DNA from: Labrys monachus | Lineage (GTDB): Bacteria > Pseudomonadota > Alphaproteobacteria > Rhizobiales > Labraceae | Assembly: GCF_030814655.1 (NCBI RefSeq) | Contig: NZ_JAUSVK010000001.1 | Location: 6,145,001-6,209,000, forward strand | DNA length: 64,000 nt | Direction: 5' to 3' | Shown: positions 19,239 to 28,162 of the stretch, piece by piece | How positions within the stretch are numbered: the first letter of the stretch is position 1 | How the letters are laid out: every line of letters starts with the position of its first letter | Notes under the pieces: model-generated | What the model saw: only the letters and a program-made list of their open reading frames with translations | Told to the model about the DNA's origin: nothing | The model's database searches: none | Program-made: the position numbers and the translations under genes

Positions 19239-20720
19239 TCAGCCCTTTACCGCCAGGACGCGGTCAAGCGCGGCCGAGGTCGAGTTGTGTTCGATCTCTT
19301 CCGCATAGGCCTGGTACAGGCGCGCGAAGTCGGCGTGGTCGAACAGCCTGAGCCGCTCGAACAGGCTCGTATGCAGCAGCGCCAGCGGATCGCCGCTCTT
19401 CAGGAGTTGCCAGTCCGCCTCGCCGAAATGGGGTTCGTTGACGGGGAACTCATGGCCGGCATCGTCCCGTCCCAGCAGATAGCGGCCGAAGCAGGCGACG
19501 AGGAAGGCCTCGCGGTCGAGCGTGCCGCCGGTGTCGAGCAACGCCTCGATCGTCCTGGAATGGAACACCGGGATCTTGGCGGCGCCGTCGAGGGCGAGGC
19601 GGAGGATCTGGTCGTTCACCGCCGGGTTGGCGAAGCGCTCGAGCAGCGCGTCCTTGTAATCCGTCAGCGAAATGCCGCGCGGGGCCTCCAGCCGCGGGAT
19701 GACGTCGCGGTCGAGGAAGGCGTCGAGCAGATCGTGGAAGCGCCTCTCGGCGAGCGCCTCATGGACGATGCGCTGCCCGCACAGCAGGGCCGGATAGGCC
19801 AGCAGGACGTGGCTCGCATTGAGCATGCGCCCCTTCATGAACTCGAAGGCGACGACATCGTCGCGCAGCTCGACGCCGACGGTCTCGAAGGCGGGCCGGC
19901 CGGCGCAGAAGCGATCCTCGATCACCCATTGCATGAAGCTCTCGGAGATCGCGGGCAGCGCATCGTCGATGCCGTTCATGGCATTGACGCGTGCGCGCAC
20001 CTCCGGCGGCACCTGCGGGGCGATGCGGTCGACCATGCTGTTGGGGAAGGCGGCCTCGGCGTCGATCCACGCCGCCAGATCGGCATCGAGCGCCCGGGCG
20101 AAGGAGACGATCGCCTTGCGCGCGGTGTCGCCGTTGTGGCGGAGATTGTCGCAGGACATCACGGTGAAGGGGCCAATGCCGGCGGCCCGGCGCCGGCGCA
20201 GCGCCTCGACGATGAAGCCGAAGGCGGTGCGCGGCGGGCCGCCGGCGAGGTCGTGTGCGACCTCCGGCGTCGCCAGTACGAAGGCGCCCGAGGTCTCGTC
20301 GATGTTGTAGCCGCCCTCGGTGATGGTCAGCGACACGATGCGGGTGTCGGCATGGGCCATCCGCGCCAGCACCGCCTCGGGGTCGGCGGGCGCGTGGAGA
20401 TAGTCGACCATCGAGCCGACCACCCGCGTCGCCGACGTGCCGTCGGGCGCGAATTCGGTGACGGTGTAGAGGCAGTCCTGCGCCTTGTAGGCCTGCGCCT
20501 TGTCCCGCATCGCCGGGCTGTCGATGAGCTCCACTCCGCAGATGCCCCACTCGGTCGCGCCCGCCGCGAGGCAGCGATCGACATAGACGGCCTGGTGCAC
20601 GCGGTGGAAATTGCCGACGCCGATATGCACGATGCCCTTCAGCAGGACCGACCTGTCGTAATGCGGAACCGCGATGGAGGCGCCGAGGTGGTCGAGGGTG
20701 GCTTGCGAAAGGGCGGTCAA
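19239..20720 (-). CDS. Mannitol dehydrogenase / fructuronate reductase family oxidoreductase
   Basis: The product has 493 residues, the usual size of the polyol long-chain dehydrogenase family. The N-terminal Rossmann domain carries HIGVGNFHRVHQAVYVD, and the central and C-terminal helical domain contains the FPNSMVDRI and conserved SCDN motifs. It probably interconverts a hexitol or hexonate (mannitol, fructuronate or similar) and a keto-sugar with NAD(P)H. I chose a TTG start at 20720: it gives the normal N-terminus (LTALSQATLDHL) and GGGAG lies seven bases upstream. The longer frame to 20819 has no homology. It is divergent from the GMC oxidoreductase. Confidence 0.92.
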   Translation of the reverse strand: MTALSQATLDHLGASIAVPHYDRSVLLKGIVHIGVGNFHRVHQAVYVDRCLAAGATEWGICGVELIDSPAMRDKAQAYKAQDCLYTVTEFAPDGTSATRVVGSMVDYLHAPADPEAVLARMAHADTRIVSLTITEGGYNIDETSGAFVLATPEVAHDLAGGPPRTAFGFIVEALRRRRAAGIGPFTVMSCDNLRHNGDTARKAIVSFARALDADLAAWIDAEAAFPNSMVDRIAPQVPPEVRARVNAMNGIDDALPAISESFMQWVIEDRFCAGRPAFETVGVELRDDVVAFEFMKGRMLNASHVLLAYPALLCGQRIVHEALAERRFHDLLDAFLDRDVIPRLEAPRGISLTDYKDALLERFANPAVNDQILRLALDGAAKIPVFHSRTIEALLDTGGTLDREAFLVACFGRYLLGRDDAGHEFPVNEPHFGEADWQLLKSGDPLALLHTSLFERLRLFDHADFARLYQAYAEEIEHNSTSAALDRVLAVKG

Positions 20721-20936
20721 ATCACGTCTCCCTGAGATTTTATCGGCATATCCCCGCCCCGCGCGAGGGGCAAGGTGCGAAACGGCGTCATCCGCCCGCG
20801 CCGGGACGATACCCCACATTCCGCTCGCTGTCGTGCCGGGGCGCCGCGCAGGGAGGCAGGCCGGTGGCGCAAACGATCACGGGCTTGCCAAGTCCTGCAA
20901 ATGCATTAAGGATTTCGGTCAATGACGTGAAATCGG

Positions 20937-20954
20937 ATGATCGTTTTTGATCAT
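20937..20954. promoter_or_regulatory. Palindrome upstream of the GMC oxidoreductase
   Basis: ATGATC-GTTTTT-GATCAT is a perfect 6-bp inverted repeat with a 6-nt centre. It lies in the divergent spacer, 35 bp before the GMC gene. It is a plausible operator, or part of the promoter, for one or both genes; the regulator is unknown. Confidence 0.35.
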
Positions 20955-20988
20955 TTCGAGCCGCGCAAACAAGACAGGCGAGGATCCG

Positions 20989-22638
20989 GTGGGCGCTCGA
21001 TATGATTACATCATCGTCGGCGGCGGCAGCGCGGGCTGCGTCGTCGCCACCCGCCTCGTCCGCGACCACGGCGCCCGCGTGCTGCTGGTCGAGGCCGGCA
21101 GGCGCGACGGCCACCCGCTGATGCGCATGCCCGCGGCCTTCGTCAAGCTCCTGGACCGCGGCACCTATGTGACGCGGCACGAGACGACGCCGCAGGCCCA
21201 GCTCGGCGGCCGCGTGCATCAGATCCCGCAGGCCCGGGTGCTCGGCGGCGGCAGCACCGTCAACGGCATGGTCTATATGCGCGGGCGGCCCTCGGACTAT
21301 GACGAGTGGAACGCCACCGTCGGCGGCGGCTGGGGCTATGCCGACATCCTGCCCCATTTCCGCGCCCAGGAGGACAACGACCACTTCTTCAACGCGGCGC
21401 ACGGCACCGGCGGGCCGCTCAAGGTCTCCGACGTGCGCCACACCTGCGAGACCAGCCGCATCTTCGTCAAGACGCTGCAGGGCATGGGCCACCGCTACAA
21501 TCCCGACTTCAACTCGGGCGAGCAGCGCGGCGTCGGCTTCATGCAGACGACGATCGACCGCGACGGCCGGCGCAGCAGCGCCACCACCGCCTTTCTCTCG
21601 CAGGTGATGCGCGATCCCCGGCTGACCGTGCTGAGCGAGACCACGGTCACCCGCGTGCTGTTCGACGGCCGGCGCGCCATCGGCGTCGAGGTGGCGCAAG
21701 GCGGTCGGCGCGAGACGCTGCATGCCGACCGCGAAATCATCCTCGCCGCGGGCGCCTATGTCTCGCCGAAGCTCCTCATGCTCTCCGGCATCGGCCCGGC
21801 CGACCAGCTCAGGGCGCACGGCATCGAGGTGCTCGTCGATGCTCCCGGCGTGGGCGAGAATCTGCAGGATCACCACGAAGTGCCGGTCATCGCGCAGGCC
21901 CAGCCCGGCTTCGGCTATTTCCACGGGGATACCGGCCTGCGCATGCTGGCGAACGGGCTGCAATATGTCCTGTTCGGCACCGGGCCGGTGAATTCGATCG
22001 GCTGCGACGTCTGCGCCTATGTCAATCCCGACCGGGATGCGGCGGATGAGAGCGTCGAGCCCTCGCTGCAATTCTATTGCATTCCCGCCGTCTATCTCGA
22101 CCGTGACGTCACGCCCATCGCCGACGTGCCGGGCGTCACCCTGCATTCCTGCCTGGTCAGGCCGAAGGCGCGCGGCACGGTGCGGCTGCGCTCGGCCGAC
22201 CCCTTCGCCCTGCCGCTGGTCGATCCCAACTATCTCGGCCATCCCGACGACATGCGCCTCTCCGTCGCCGGCCTGCGCTTCGCCCGCCGCGTGTTCCAGG
22301 CCGCGCCGATGCGCGACATCTATCTGCGCGAATTGCTGCCCGGCGCCGATGTGGTATCGGACGAGGCGCTCGCAGCCCATTGCCGGCGCACGGTCAAGAC
22401 CAACTACCATCCGGTCGGCACCTGCCGGATGGGACGGGACGGCGACCCGATGGCGGTGCTGACGCCGGACCTCAGGGTCAGGGGCGTCGAGGGCCTGCGC
22501 GTCGTCGACGCCTCCTTCTTCCCGAACCTCGTCTGCGGCAACACCAACGCGCCCGTCCTGGCCGCCGCGGATCGTGCGGTGGCGGTGATGATGGGCGAGA
22601 CGCGGCCGGCGCCGACGGAAGAGGGCGTGACGGCGTAG
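20989..22638 (+). CDS. GMC-family FAD-dependent oxidoreductase (choline dehydrogenase-like)
   Basis: The product has 549 residues. The N-terminal FAD site is YDYIIVGGGSAGCVVATRL followed by LLVEAG. The GMC signature is GGGSTVNGMVYMRG. The catalytic His lies in NYHPVGTCRMG, and the C-terminal NTNAPVLAAADRA closes the fold. These enzymes oxidise an alcohol group on choline, sugars or polyols and pass electrons to a quinone or oxygen. GTG at 20989 follows GGCGAGG and puts the FAD motif at the normal distance. The position beside polyol and sugar genes suggests a sugar or polyol substrate rather than choline. Confidence 0.9.
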   Translation: MGARYDYIIVGGGSAGCVVATRLVRDHGARVLLVEAGRRDGHPLMRMPAAFVKLLDRGTYVTRHETTPQAQLGGRVHQIPQARVLGGGSTVNGMVYMRGRPSDYDEWNATVGGGWGYADILPHFRAQEDNDHFFNAAHGTGGPLKVSDVRHTCETSRIFVKTLQGMGHRYNPDFNSGEQRGVGFMQTTIDRDGRRSSATTAFLSQVMRDPRLTVLSETTVTRVLFDGRRAIGVEVAQGGRRETLHADREIILAAGAYVSPKLLMLSGIGPADQLRAHGIEVLVDAPGVGENLQDHHEVPVIAQAQPGFGYFHGDTGLRMLANGLQYVLFGTGPVNSIGCDVCAYVNPDRDAADESVEPSLQFYCIPAVYLDRDVTPIADVPGVTLHSCLVRPKARGTVRLRSADPFALPLVDPNYLGHPDDMRLSVAGLRFARRVFQAAPMRDIYLRELLPGADVVSDEALAAHCRRTVKTNYHPVGTCRMGRDGDPMAVLTPDLRVRGVEGLRVVDASFFPNLVCGNTNAPVLAAADRAVAVMMGETRPAPTEEGVTA

Positions 22639-22691
22639 GAATTGGTAGGTAGAGGCTGCCCTTGCGTGGAAACGCGGGCGCTTCGACGATA

Positions 22692-22868
22692 AGCGCTAAG
22701 CTTAGAGAAAATAACGCGATTTTTCCTTCTCCCGAGGGGGGAGAAGGTGGCGCGCAGCGCCGGATGAGGGTCTAAACTTTGACGCAGTTATCGAGCTATC
22801 GTCGTCAACGTTTAAACCCTCATCCCCCTGCCGGGACCTTCTCCCAAACGGGAGAAGGCGGCTAATTT
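22692..22868. repeat. Dispersed intergenic inverted-repeat element, copy 2
   Basis: This is a full copy of the element seen also near 19117, 36811, 39388 and 59041. It is bounded by CTTCTCCCG...GGGAGAAGG hairpins at both ends, with GGATGAGGGTCTAAAC and the opposing GTTTAAACCCTCATCC inside. It fills the space between two convergent genes, where it may also act as a bidirectional terminator. Confidence 0.8.
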
Positions 22869-22882
22869 TCGGGATGCGCGAC

Positions 22883-23653
22883 TCACCCCGCCAGCGACGG
22901 CAGGCCTGCGGCGTTGCGGAAATCGGCGTCGCGGATATCGACTTCCTGGCCGGCCCGCACATCGCTCGCGGCCGCGCAGAGATAGACGATGCCCGCCGCG
23001 GGCTCGTCCGCCGGCGCCAGGGATTCCCGCGGCAGACGGCTGACCGGATTGATGCCGGAGGCGCGGATCTCGGCCTGCATGCCGGTATCGACCACGCCGG
23101 GCGAGAAGCCGAAAGCGCGGATGCCGCGCTCGCCATATTCGAGCTGGAGGGAGCGGGTGAGCATGGCGAGCCCCGCCTTGGCGGCGCAATAGGCGCTCCA
23201 GCCCTCCAGCGGCCGGTGGGCCGCGCCGGACGACAGGTTGATGATCCGTCCCCGCCCCGCCGCGACCATGGCCGGCAGCACCGCGCGGGCGGCGAAGGCG
23301 GCGCCGACCAGGGTGATGCGGATCGCCGCGGCGAAGGCCTCGGGGTCGAGCGTGTCGAGACGCCCGATCGGCGAGACCACGCCGGCATTGTTGACGAGGA
23401 TCGAGGGCGGCCCGAGCCGGCGCGTCGTCTCGGCCACGAGGGCGTCGACCGCTCCGGCATCGGCTACGTCGCAGCCGATGGCGATCGCCCGGCCCCCGGC
23501 AATGCCGGAAGCGACGGCCTGCGCATCCGCCGGGCGGCGGGCGGAGACGACGACGCGGGCGCCGCTGGCCGCCAGCGCCTGCGCAGCCGCGGCGCCGATG
23601 CCGCGCCCGGCACCTGTGACGATGGCGATTTCGCCGGTCAGATCGAAAGCCAT
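22883..23653 (-). CDS. SDR-family oxidoreductase
   Basis: The product has 256 residues, a classical short-chain dehydrogenase. The cofactor motif is TGAGRGIG (residues 13-20), the structural motif NNAG is near 88, a catalytic Ser lies in INLSSGAA, and Tyr/Lys lie in YCAAK. It would oxidise or reduce a hydroxyl on a sugar or sugar acid with NAD(P). It starts four bases after the mutarotase stop, so it is the distal gene of the seven-gene minus-strand run beginning with the GntR repressor. Confidence 0.92.
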   Translation of the reverse strand: MAFDLTGEIAIVTGAGRGIGAAAAQALAASGARVVVSARRPADAQAVASGIAGGRAIAIGCDVADAGAVDALVAETTRRLGPPSILVNNAGVVSPIGRLDTLDPEAFAAAIRITLVGAAFAARAVLPAMVAAGRGRIINLSSGAAHRPLEGWSAYCAAKAGLAMLTRSLQLEYGERGIRAFGFSPGVVDTGMQAEIRASGINPVSRLPRESLAPADEPAAGIVYLCAAASDVRAGQEVDIRDADFRNAAGLPSLAG

Positions 23654-23657
23654 GTCG

Positions 23658-23972
23658 TCAATCCATATGCCATTGCAGGGGCAGCAGGAACGGAAAGCCC
23701 CGCTGCGTGTCGATGTCGATCTTCATGATCGGCGCCATATAGTCGCCCCAGCGGGCGTTGACCGGGTCATCCTTGAGGGCGTCGATGGTGCGCTGGAGGT
23801 CGTCGGTCTCGAAATAGCCGAACAGGGTCAGGCCGTAGCGGAAGATGTTGTAGTTGCGCACCCCCGCCTTGCGCAGCGCTTCGAGCATATCGGGCCAGAT
23901 CTCGTCATGGCGCCTCCTGTACTCGTCCTCATAGCCGGGACGCACTTCCAATACCCAGGCGTGATGGCTCAT
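23658..23972 (-). CDS. rhaM: L-rhamnose mutarotase (RhaM/YiiL family)
   Basis: The product has 104 residues, the exact size of RhaM. Characteristic features are the early GYEDEYRRRHDEIWPDM (active-site His in RRRHDE), NYNIFRYG and the C-terminal Trp in LLPLQWHMD. RhaM interconverts the anomers of L-rhamnose or a related 6-deoxy sugar in the cytoplasm. It overlaps the preceding gene by four bases (ATGA). Among the genes here it is the best clue to the substrate: a rhamnose- or fucose-like sugar. Confidence 0.9.
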   Translation of the reverse strand: MSHHAWVLEVRPGYEDEYRRRHDEIWPDMLEALRKAGVRNYNIFRYGLTLFGYFETDDLQRTIDALKDDPVNARWGDYMAPIMKIDIDTQRGFPFLLPLQWHMD

Positions 23973-24778
23973 CGGCTTGTCCCTTCGGCTCCGTCCCGGT
24001 CGAGATAATCATGAATGATGCGGCCGGGGATCAAGGTGAAATCGGCGCGCCAGTGCAGGCCGTCGAGCATGTCGACCACCGGCAGGCGGTGGATCGGCGC
24101 CTGCGCGTTGGGACGCAGCTCCACCGTGTTGGGGCCGCCCCAGCATTCGTGTACGACGACGCCGGCGAGCCGCCGCGCCGTCAGCTGGCGGATCGCCGGG
24201 CGGCCGTCGATATGGTCGACGGCCTTGAGGTTGATGTTCTCGGCGAAGTCGAAATGCCGGTTGAGGCTGTCGAGCGTGTCGGTGCGCTGCTTGCTCGGCA
24301 GCGTGCCGGTGAGGATGGTGATGCCGTTGCGCTCGACCGTGCCGACGACGAGGTCGCCGCGCATCTCCAGCTTCGGCTCGCCGAGCTTCTTGGGCTGGCC
24401 GTGCACCTCGCGCCCATGCACGACGCCGACATCGGAGGACAGGAACAGATAGGGCGAATAGGAGCCGGCGATGCCGGTGCCAGGCAGCCGGCAGCCGATC
24501 GAGACGTTGCTCTCGCCATAGGCGCCGAGCCATTCGACGTCGTTCATGCGGTAGATATGGGCGAGCACGACATCCGAAGTGGGCTCCAGCGGCGGCGGCA
24601 GCAGCCGCGCCACCGCGGCCTCGGTGGTGCGCCAGGCCAGCGTCAGCACCTCGACATTGCGGAAGGTGAAGGGAAAGGGCGGCACGGTCGGCGCGTCCCA
24701 GGGCGTCGAGAAGCCGGGCCGGACGATGTCCTCGACCGTGAGGCGGTCGAGCCCGCCCCGCCGCAGATCCTTGCTCAT
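23969..24778 (-). CDS. Acetoacetate decarboxylase-family protein
   Basis: The product has 269 residues of the ADC superfamily. The motif REVHGQPKKLGEPKLEMRGD holds the Lys pair that in true acetoacetate decarboxylase forms the Schiff base. The upstream EWLGAYGESNVSIGC also fits. Within a sugar operon the protein probably does not decarboxylate acetoacetate. ADC-like proteins can act as aldolase-dehydratases or in other Schiff-base chemistry, so a role in keto-acid processing is possible. It overlaps its neighbours by four bases on both sides, which shows tight operon membership. Confidence 0.85.
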   Translation of the reverse strand: MSKDLRRGGLDRLTVEDIVRPGFSTPWDAPTVPPFPFTFRNVEVLTLAWRTTEAAVARLLPPPLEPTSDVVLAHIYRMNDVEWLGAYGESNVSIGCRLPGTGIAGSYSPYLFLSSDVGVVHGREVHGQPKKLGEPKLEMRGDLVVGTVERNGITILTGTLPSKQRTDTLDSLNRHFDFAENINLKAVDHIDGRPAIRQLTARRLAGVVVHECWGGPNTVELRPNAQAPIHRLPVVDMLDGLHWRADFTLIPGRIIHDYLDRDGAEGTSR

Positions 24779-25593
24779 AGGGCGTCTCCCTCGGTGAAGC
24801 GCGCCTCCAGCGGCGGCGCCATGCCGTAGCCGACGAAGCCGCCGGTGACGTTGATGGTCTCGCCGGTGACGAAGGAGGCCGCCGGCGATGCGACCCAGGA
24901 GACGGCGGCGGCGACATCCTCGGGCCGGCACCAGCGGCCGACCGGGATCGTCTTGATCACCTGCGCCTCGAAGGCCTCCCAGCTCATGCCGAGCTTGTCG
25001 GCCTTCTCGCGGAACTGCTTCTCCATGCCGGTGCCCGGCCCGACATGGCCCGGCGCCACCGCGTTGACGGTGATGCCGTAGCCCGCGAGCTCGACCGCGA
25101 GGCACTGGGTCAGGCCCCAGAGCGCGTTCTTCGAGGCCATGTAGGCGGAGGAATAGGGATTGCCGAAGCCGAGCCGCGTCGTGACGTTGACGATGCGGCC
25201 GCGCCGCGCCCGCATCATCGGCTTCGCCGCCGCCCGGCAGGTGAGGAACGGGCCGCGGGCGTTGACCGCCTGGATGCGGTCCCATTCCCCCGGCTCGGTG
25301 TCGACGACGAGCTTCTGGAGATGGATGCCGGCGGCGTTGACGAGCACGTCGATGCGCCCGTGGCGGTCGAGGATGCCCGTCATCGCGGCCTCGACCGAGA
25401 CGGGATCGGCGATGTCGATCTCCGCCGTGCCGACGAGATCGGCCGCCGGTGCCGGCGCGCGATCGGCGCAGACCACGCCGAAACCGTCGGCGGCGAGCTT
25501 GCGGACGATCGCCGAGCCGATGCCGCCGGCCCCGCCGACGACCACGGCGATCTCCCGTTCCTTCAAGCCTGTCATGTCCTTCAAGCCTGCCAT
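24775..25593 (-). CDS. SDR-family oxidoreductase
   Basis: The product has 272 residues. The cofactor motif GGAGGIG (residues 20-26) replaces the usual TGxxxGIG with a leading Gly, NAAG is near 89, and the catalytic YMASK follows. The C-terminal substrate loop is long. I chose the ATG at 25593 because AAGG lies seven bases upstream; the later ATG at 25575 has only one base between GAAGGA and the start. It probably acts as a sugar or aldonate dehydrogenase in the same pathway. Confidence 0.9.
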   Translation of the reverse strand: MAGLKDMTGLKEREIAVVVGGAGGIGSAIVRKLAADGFGVVCADRAPAPAADLVGTAEIDIADPVSVEAAMTGILDRHGRIDVLVNAAGIHLQKLVVDTEPGEWDRIQAVNARGPFLTCRAAAKPMMRARRGRIVNVTTRLGFGNPYSSAYMASKNALWGLTQCLAVELAGYGITVNAVAPGHVGPGTGMEKQFREKADKLGMSWEAFEAQVIKTIPVGRWCRPEDVAAAVSWVASPAASFVTGETINVTGGFVGYGMAPPLEARFTEGDAL

Positions 25594-26399
25594 GCCCGCA
25601 CCTTGTCTCTGAGCGTGATGGTTTCGGTCAGGACGTCGTCATGGAGCGTGTCCATGTAGTCCTGATGGACAAATTCGAGCGACAGCCGCCCGGCATAGCC
25701 GGCCGCCTTCAGCGTGGCGAGCTGCGCCTCGAAATTGATGGTGCCCTGGTGGACCTTCGTCTGCAGCGCGCCGGGCCGGGCCTGGCGCAGATGGACATGC
25801 GCGGCATGCGGCGCGAGCGGGTCGATCTCGTCCTGCCGCCAGCCGAGGCAGACGAAATGGGCGTAGTCGAGGGTGAGCTTCAGCCCGGGCACCGCATCGA
25901 GCAGGTCGAGGACGAGCTGCGGGCTTTCGAGGAAGGAGTGGACATGCGGCTCGACGGTGAGCTGCACGTCCTCCCGCTGCGCCAGCGGCAGCAGGCGGCG
26001 CAGGCTCTCGGCCGACTGCTTCAGCGCCTCGCCCCGTCCCTGCCCGGGATTGCAGATGCCGGGCAGTACGAACAGAGTGGGGATGCCGGCCAGCCGGCAG
26101 AAGCGGGCGACGGCGGCGAAATCCTGCTCGTTCCGCTCGCGATTGCCGGGTTCGGCGAGGTTGCGGTCGCCGAGCGAGGTGCCGAACAGATGGTAGAAGT
26201 TCGGCACGTCGACGCCGAGGGCCCGCACCGCCTCGGCCTCCCGTTCCGGCGCCGCCAGCACCTGCGCCCGATCGAGCGCGGGGCCGTAGAAATAGCCGAG
26301 GTCGAGCGCGCCGATGCCGATGACCCTGGACAGGCCGGCCGCCTCGGCCAGGGTGCAGGCCCGCAGCGACCACGCGGTGAGAGACAATTGCATCGCCAT
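25581..26399 (-). CDS. Sugar phosphate isomerase/epimerase family protein (AP-endonuclease-2-like TIM barrel)
   Basis: The product has 272 residues and a xylose-isomerase-like TIM barrel. Metal-binding acidic and His residues sit in VEPHVHSF, LDYAHFVC, HVHLRQ and LSLEFVHQDY. Relatives include IolE/IolI, Hyi and tagatose/psicose epimerases; the exact reaction is not assignable. Its ATG overlaps the stop of the upstream oxidoreductase (TGATG), so the two are translationally coupled. Confidence 0.87.
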   Translation of the reverse strand: MAMQLSLTAWSLRACTLAEAAGLSRVIGIGALDLGYFYGPALDRAQVLAAPEREAEAVRALGVDVPNFYHLFGTSLGDRNLAEPGNRERNEQDFAAVARFCRLAGIPTLFVLPGICNPGQGRGEALKQSAESLRRLLPLAQREDVQLTVEPHVHSFLESPQLVLDLLDAVPGLKLTLDYAHFVCLGWRQDEIDPLAPHAAHVHLRQARPGALQTKVHQGTINFEAQLATLKAAGYAGRLSLEFVHQDYMDTLHDDVLTETITLRDKVRAWQA

Positions 26400-27445
26400 C
26401 ACACATCCTCCATCCGGCCGGACGCCGCGGAACGGTACATCGCGTCGAGCACCTCCACCGCCCGCATGCCGACGAGGCCCGGCGAGCGATTCTCGACCGG
26501 GCGGCCGAGGCAGAGGTCGACCAATGTCGTCAGCGGCTCCTCGCAGGCATAGGCGCCGTCGCCCGGCTGCAGCGCCACCACGGTGTCGCGCCCGTCGCGG
26601 CGGCGCACCTCCAGCCGCTCGCGCTCGATGTCGAGCAGCAGCATGCCCTCGGACCCGAAGATCCTCAGATCGATCTGGAAGCCGCGATGCTTGGGCACGG
26701 TCGCCGAGCCGGACAGCGAGGCTGTCGCCCCGTTGGCGAAGCGCACCACCGCCGCGTCGTAATAGTCGACCCCCGCCGGCGAGGTGCCGGTGGCGGCGAA
26801 CACCCGCGCCGGCTCGAGGTCGGCGATGCGGAACAGCAGGCCGAGCGCATGCACGAGCTGGCCCCAGCCATAGCCGCCGGCGCGCTTGGGATCGGCCCAG
26901 GTCGAGGCCGGCGGCCGGAACATGTGCCCCTCCGTCTCCTTCATCGGCTGGCCGGCGAAGAGGTCCTCCAGGGCCGAGGCCATCTGCAGCACGACATGCT
27001 CGACCGCGCCGATCTCGCCCTTGCCGACGAGCTCGCGCGCCTTGTCCGTCCACGACTTGAAGTTCCAGCCATAGGGCACGACGATCTCGCGGCCCGCCGC
27101 CCGCGCGCGAGCCACCAGGTCGCGCGCATCGGCGGCGGCGGTCGCCAGCGGCTTCTCGACGAGGACATGGCAGCCCTTGCCGAGGGCGGCGGCCGCGTGG
27201 TCGTGATGCAGGACATGCGGCGAGGCGACGACGACGCCGTCGAGCGGCACCGTGTCCAGCATCTCGCGCCAGTCCTCGAAGGCGTGGGGAATGTCGAAGC
27301 GCTGCCGGAGGGCCTCGAGCTCCGCCGCGCCGAGGCGGTTGACGGCGACGACCTCGCAGTCCGGATTGGCCTTCAGCACGGGAATATGGTTGGCGGCGGC
27401 CCACCAGCCGGCACCGATGACGCCGATACGCGCCTTCCCAATCAT
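26399..27445 (-). CDS. Gfo/Idh/MocA-family NAD(P)-dependent oxidoreductase
   Basis: The product has 348 residues. The N-terminal Rossmann motif is RIGVIGAGWW and the conserved EKPLA motif is near residue 95. The C-terminal alpha/beta domain has WGQLVHALGLLF, whose His lies in the usual catalytic region. Members oxidise sugars, inositols or amino sugars. It overlaps the GntR gene by four bases. The catalytic Lys is present (EKP). Confidence 0.92.
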   Translation of the reverse strand: MIGKARIGVIGAGWWAAANHIPVLKANPDCEVVAVNRLGAAELEALRQRFDIPHAFEDWREMLDTVPLDGVVVASPHVLHHDHAAAALGKGCHVLVEKPLATAAADARDLVARARAAGREIVVPYGWNFKSWTDKARELVGKGEIGAVEHVVLQMASALEDLFAGQPMKETEGHMFRPPASTWADPKRAGGYGWGQLVHALGLLFRIADLEPARVFAATGTSPAGVDYYDAAVVRFANGATASLSGSATVPKHRGFQIDLRIFGSEGMLLLDIERERLEVRRRDGRDTVVALQPGDGAYACEEPLTTLVDLCLGRPVENRSPGLVGMRAVEVLDAMYRSAASGRMEDV

Positions 27446-28158
27446 TTGTCGTCCTCCATGGCGTCGACGGTCGAGCGGTGGACATTGCGCAGATGCCGTT
27501 CGACCGCCCGGGCGGCGGCTTCGCCGTCGCGTTGCTCCAGCGCCGCGACGATCGCTTCATGGTCGGCGAGCGACTGCCGCAGCACTCCCGGCGTCTCCGA
27601 GGCGATGCGGCGATATTCGAAGCCGAGCAGGTAGAGCGAGCTCGACGTGCGCACCATGAAGGAATTGCCGGTCGCCTCCATGATGAGGGTGTGGAACCGC
27701 AGGTCCGAGGCGCGGAAGCTGAGCGGATCGAAGACGAGGTCCTGCTGCGCCGCCACGAGCTGCCGGAGCCGCTCGATATCGGCATCGGATATGCGCCCGG
27801 CCGCCAGCCTGGCGACGCCGGGGTCGATCAGGAAGCGGATCTCGTAGAGGGCGTCGATGTTCTCGGCGTTGAGGGTGAGGAGGAATTGGAGCGGCCCGAG
27901 CAGCTCCGCCGCATCCAGCGAGGAGACATAGATGCCGTAGCCCTGGCGGATCTTGAGCACGCCGAGGATCTGCAGCCCGCGCACCGCCTCGCGCACGCTC
28001 GGCCGGCTGACCTGCATCATCGCGGCGAGGTCCCGCTCGGTCGGCAGCATGTCGCCCGGCCTGAGATTCTTGGTGCGGATCATCTCCAGCAGCTTCTTGG
28101 CGACCTGCTCGGCGATCGAATTTCGCTCGATGGGCGGAAATTCGTCGGTCTTCGCCAT
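27442..28158 (-). CDS. GntR/FadR-type (FCD domain) transcriptional regulator
   Basis: The product has 238 residues. The winged helix is at residues about 12-75 (RDLAAMMQVSRPSVREAVRGL), followed by an FCD all-helical ligand domain with the metal-binding pattern D...H...H (DLRFHTLIM, LADHEAIV, VERHLRNVH). Such proteins normally repress catabolic operons and are released by a sugar acid. It begins five bases after the permease stop and heads the catabolic gene run. A likely operator lies in the divergent promoter at 32234-32258. The ATG at 28158 is preferred over 28179. Confidence 0.92.
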   Translation of the reverse strand: MAKTDEFPPIERNSIAEQVAKKLLEMIRTKNLRPGDMLPTERDLAAMMQVSRPSVREAVRGLQILGVLKIRQGYGIYVSSLDAAELLGPLQFLLTLNAENIDALYEIRFLIDPGVARLAAGRISDADIERLRQLVAAQQDLVFDPLSFRASDLRFHTLIMEATGNSFMVRTSSSLYLLGFEYRRIASETPGVLRQSLADHEAIVAALEQRDGEAAARAVERHLRNVHRSTVDAMEDDK

Positions 28159-28162
28159 GCCG

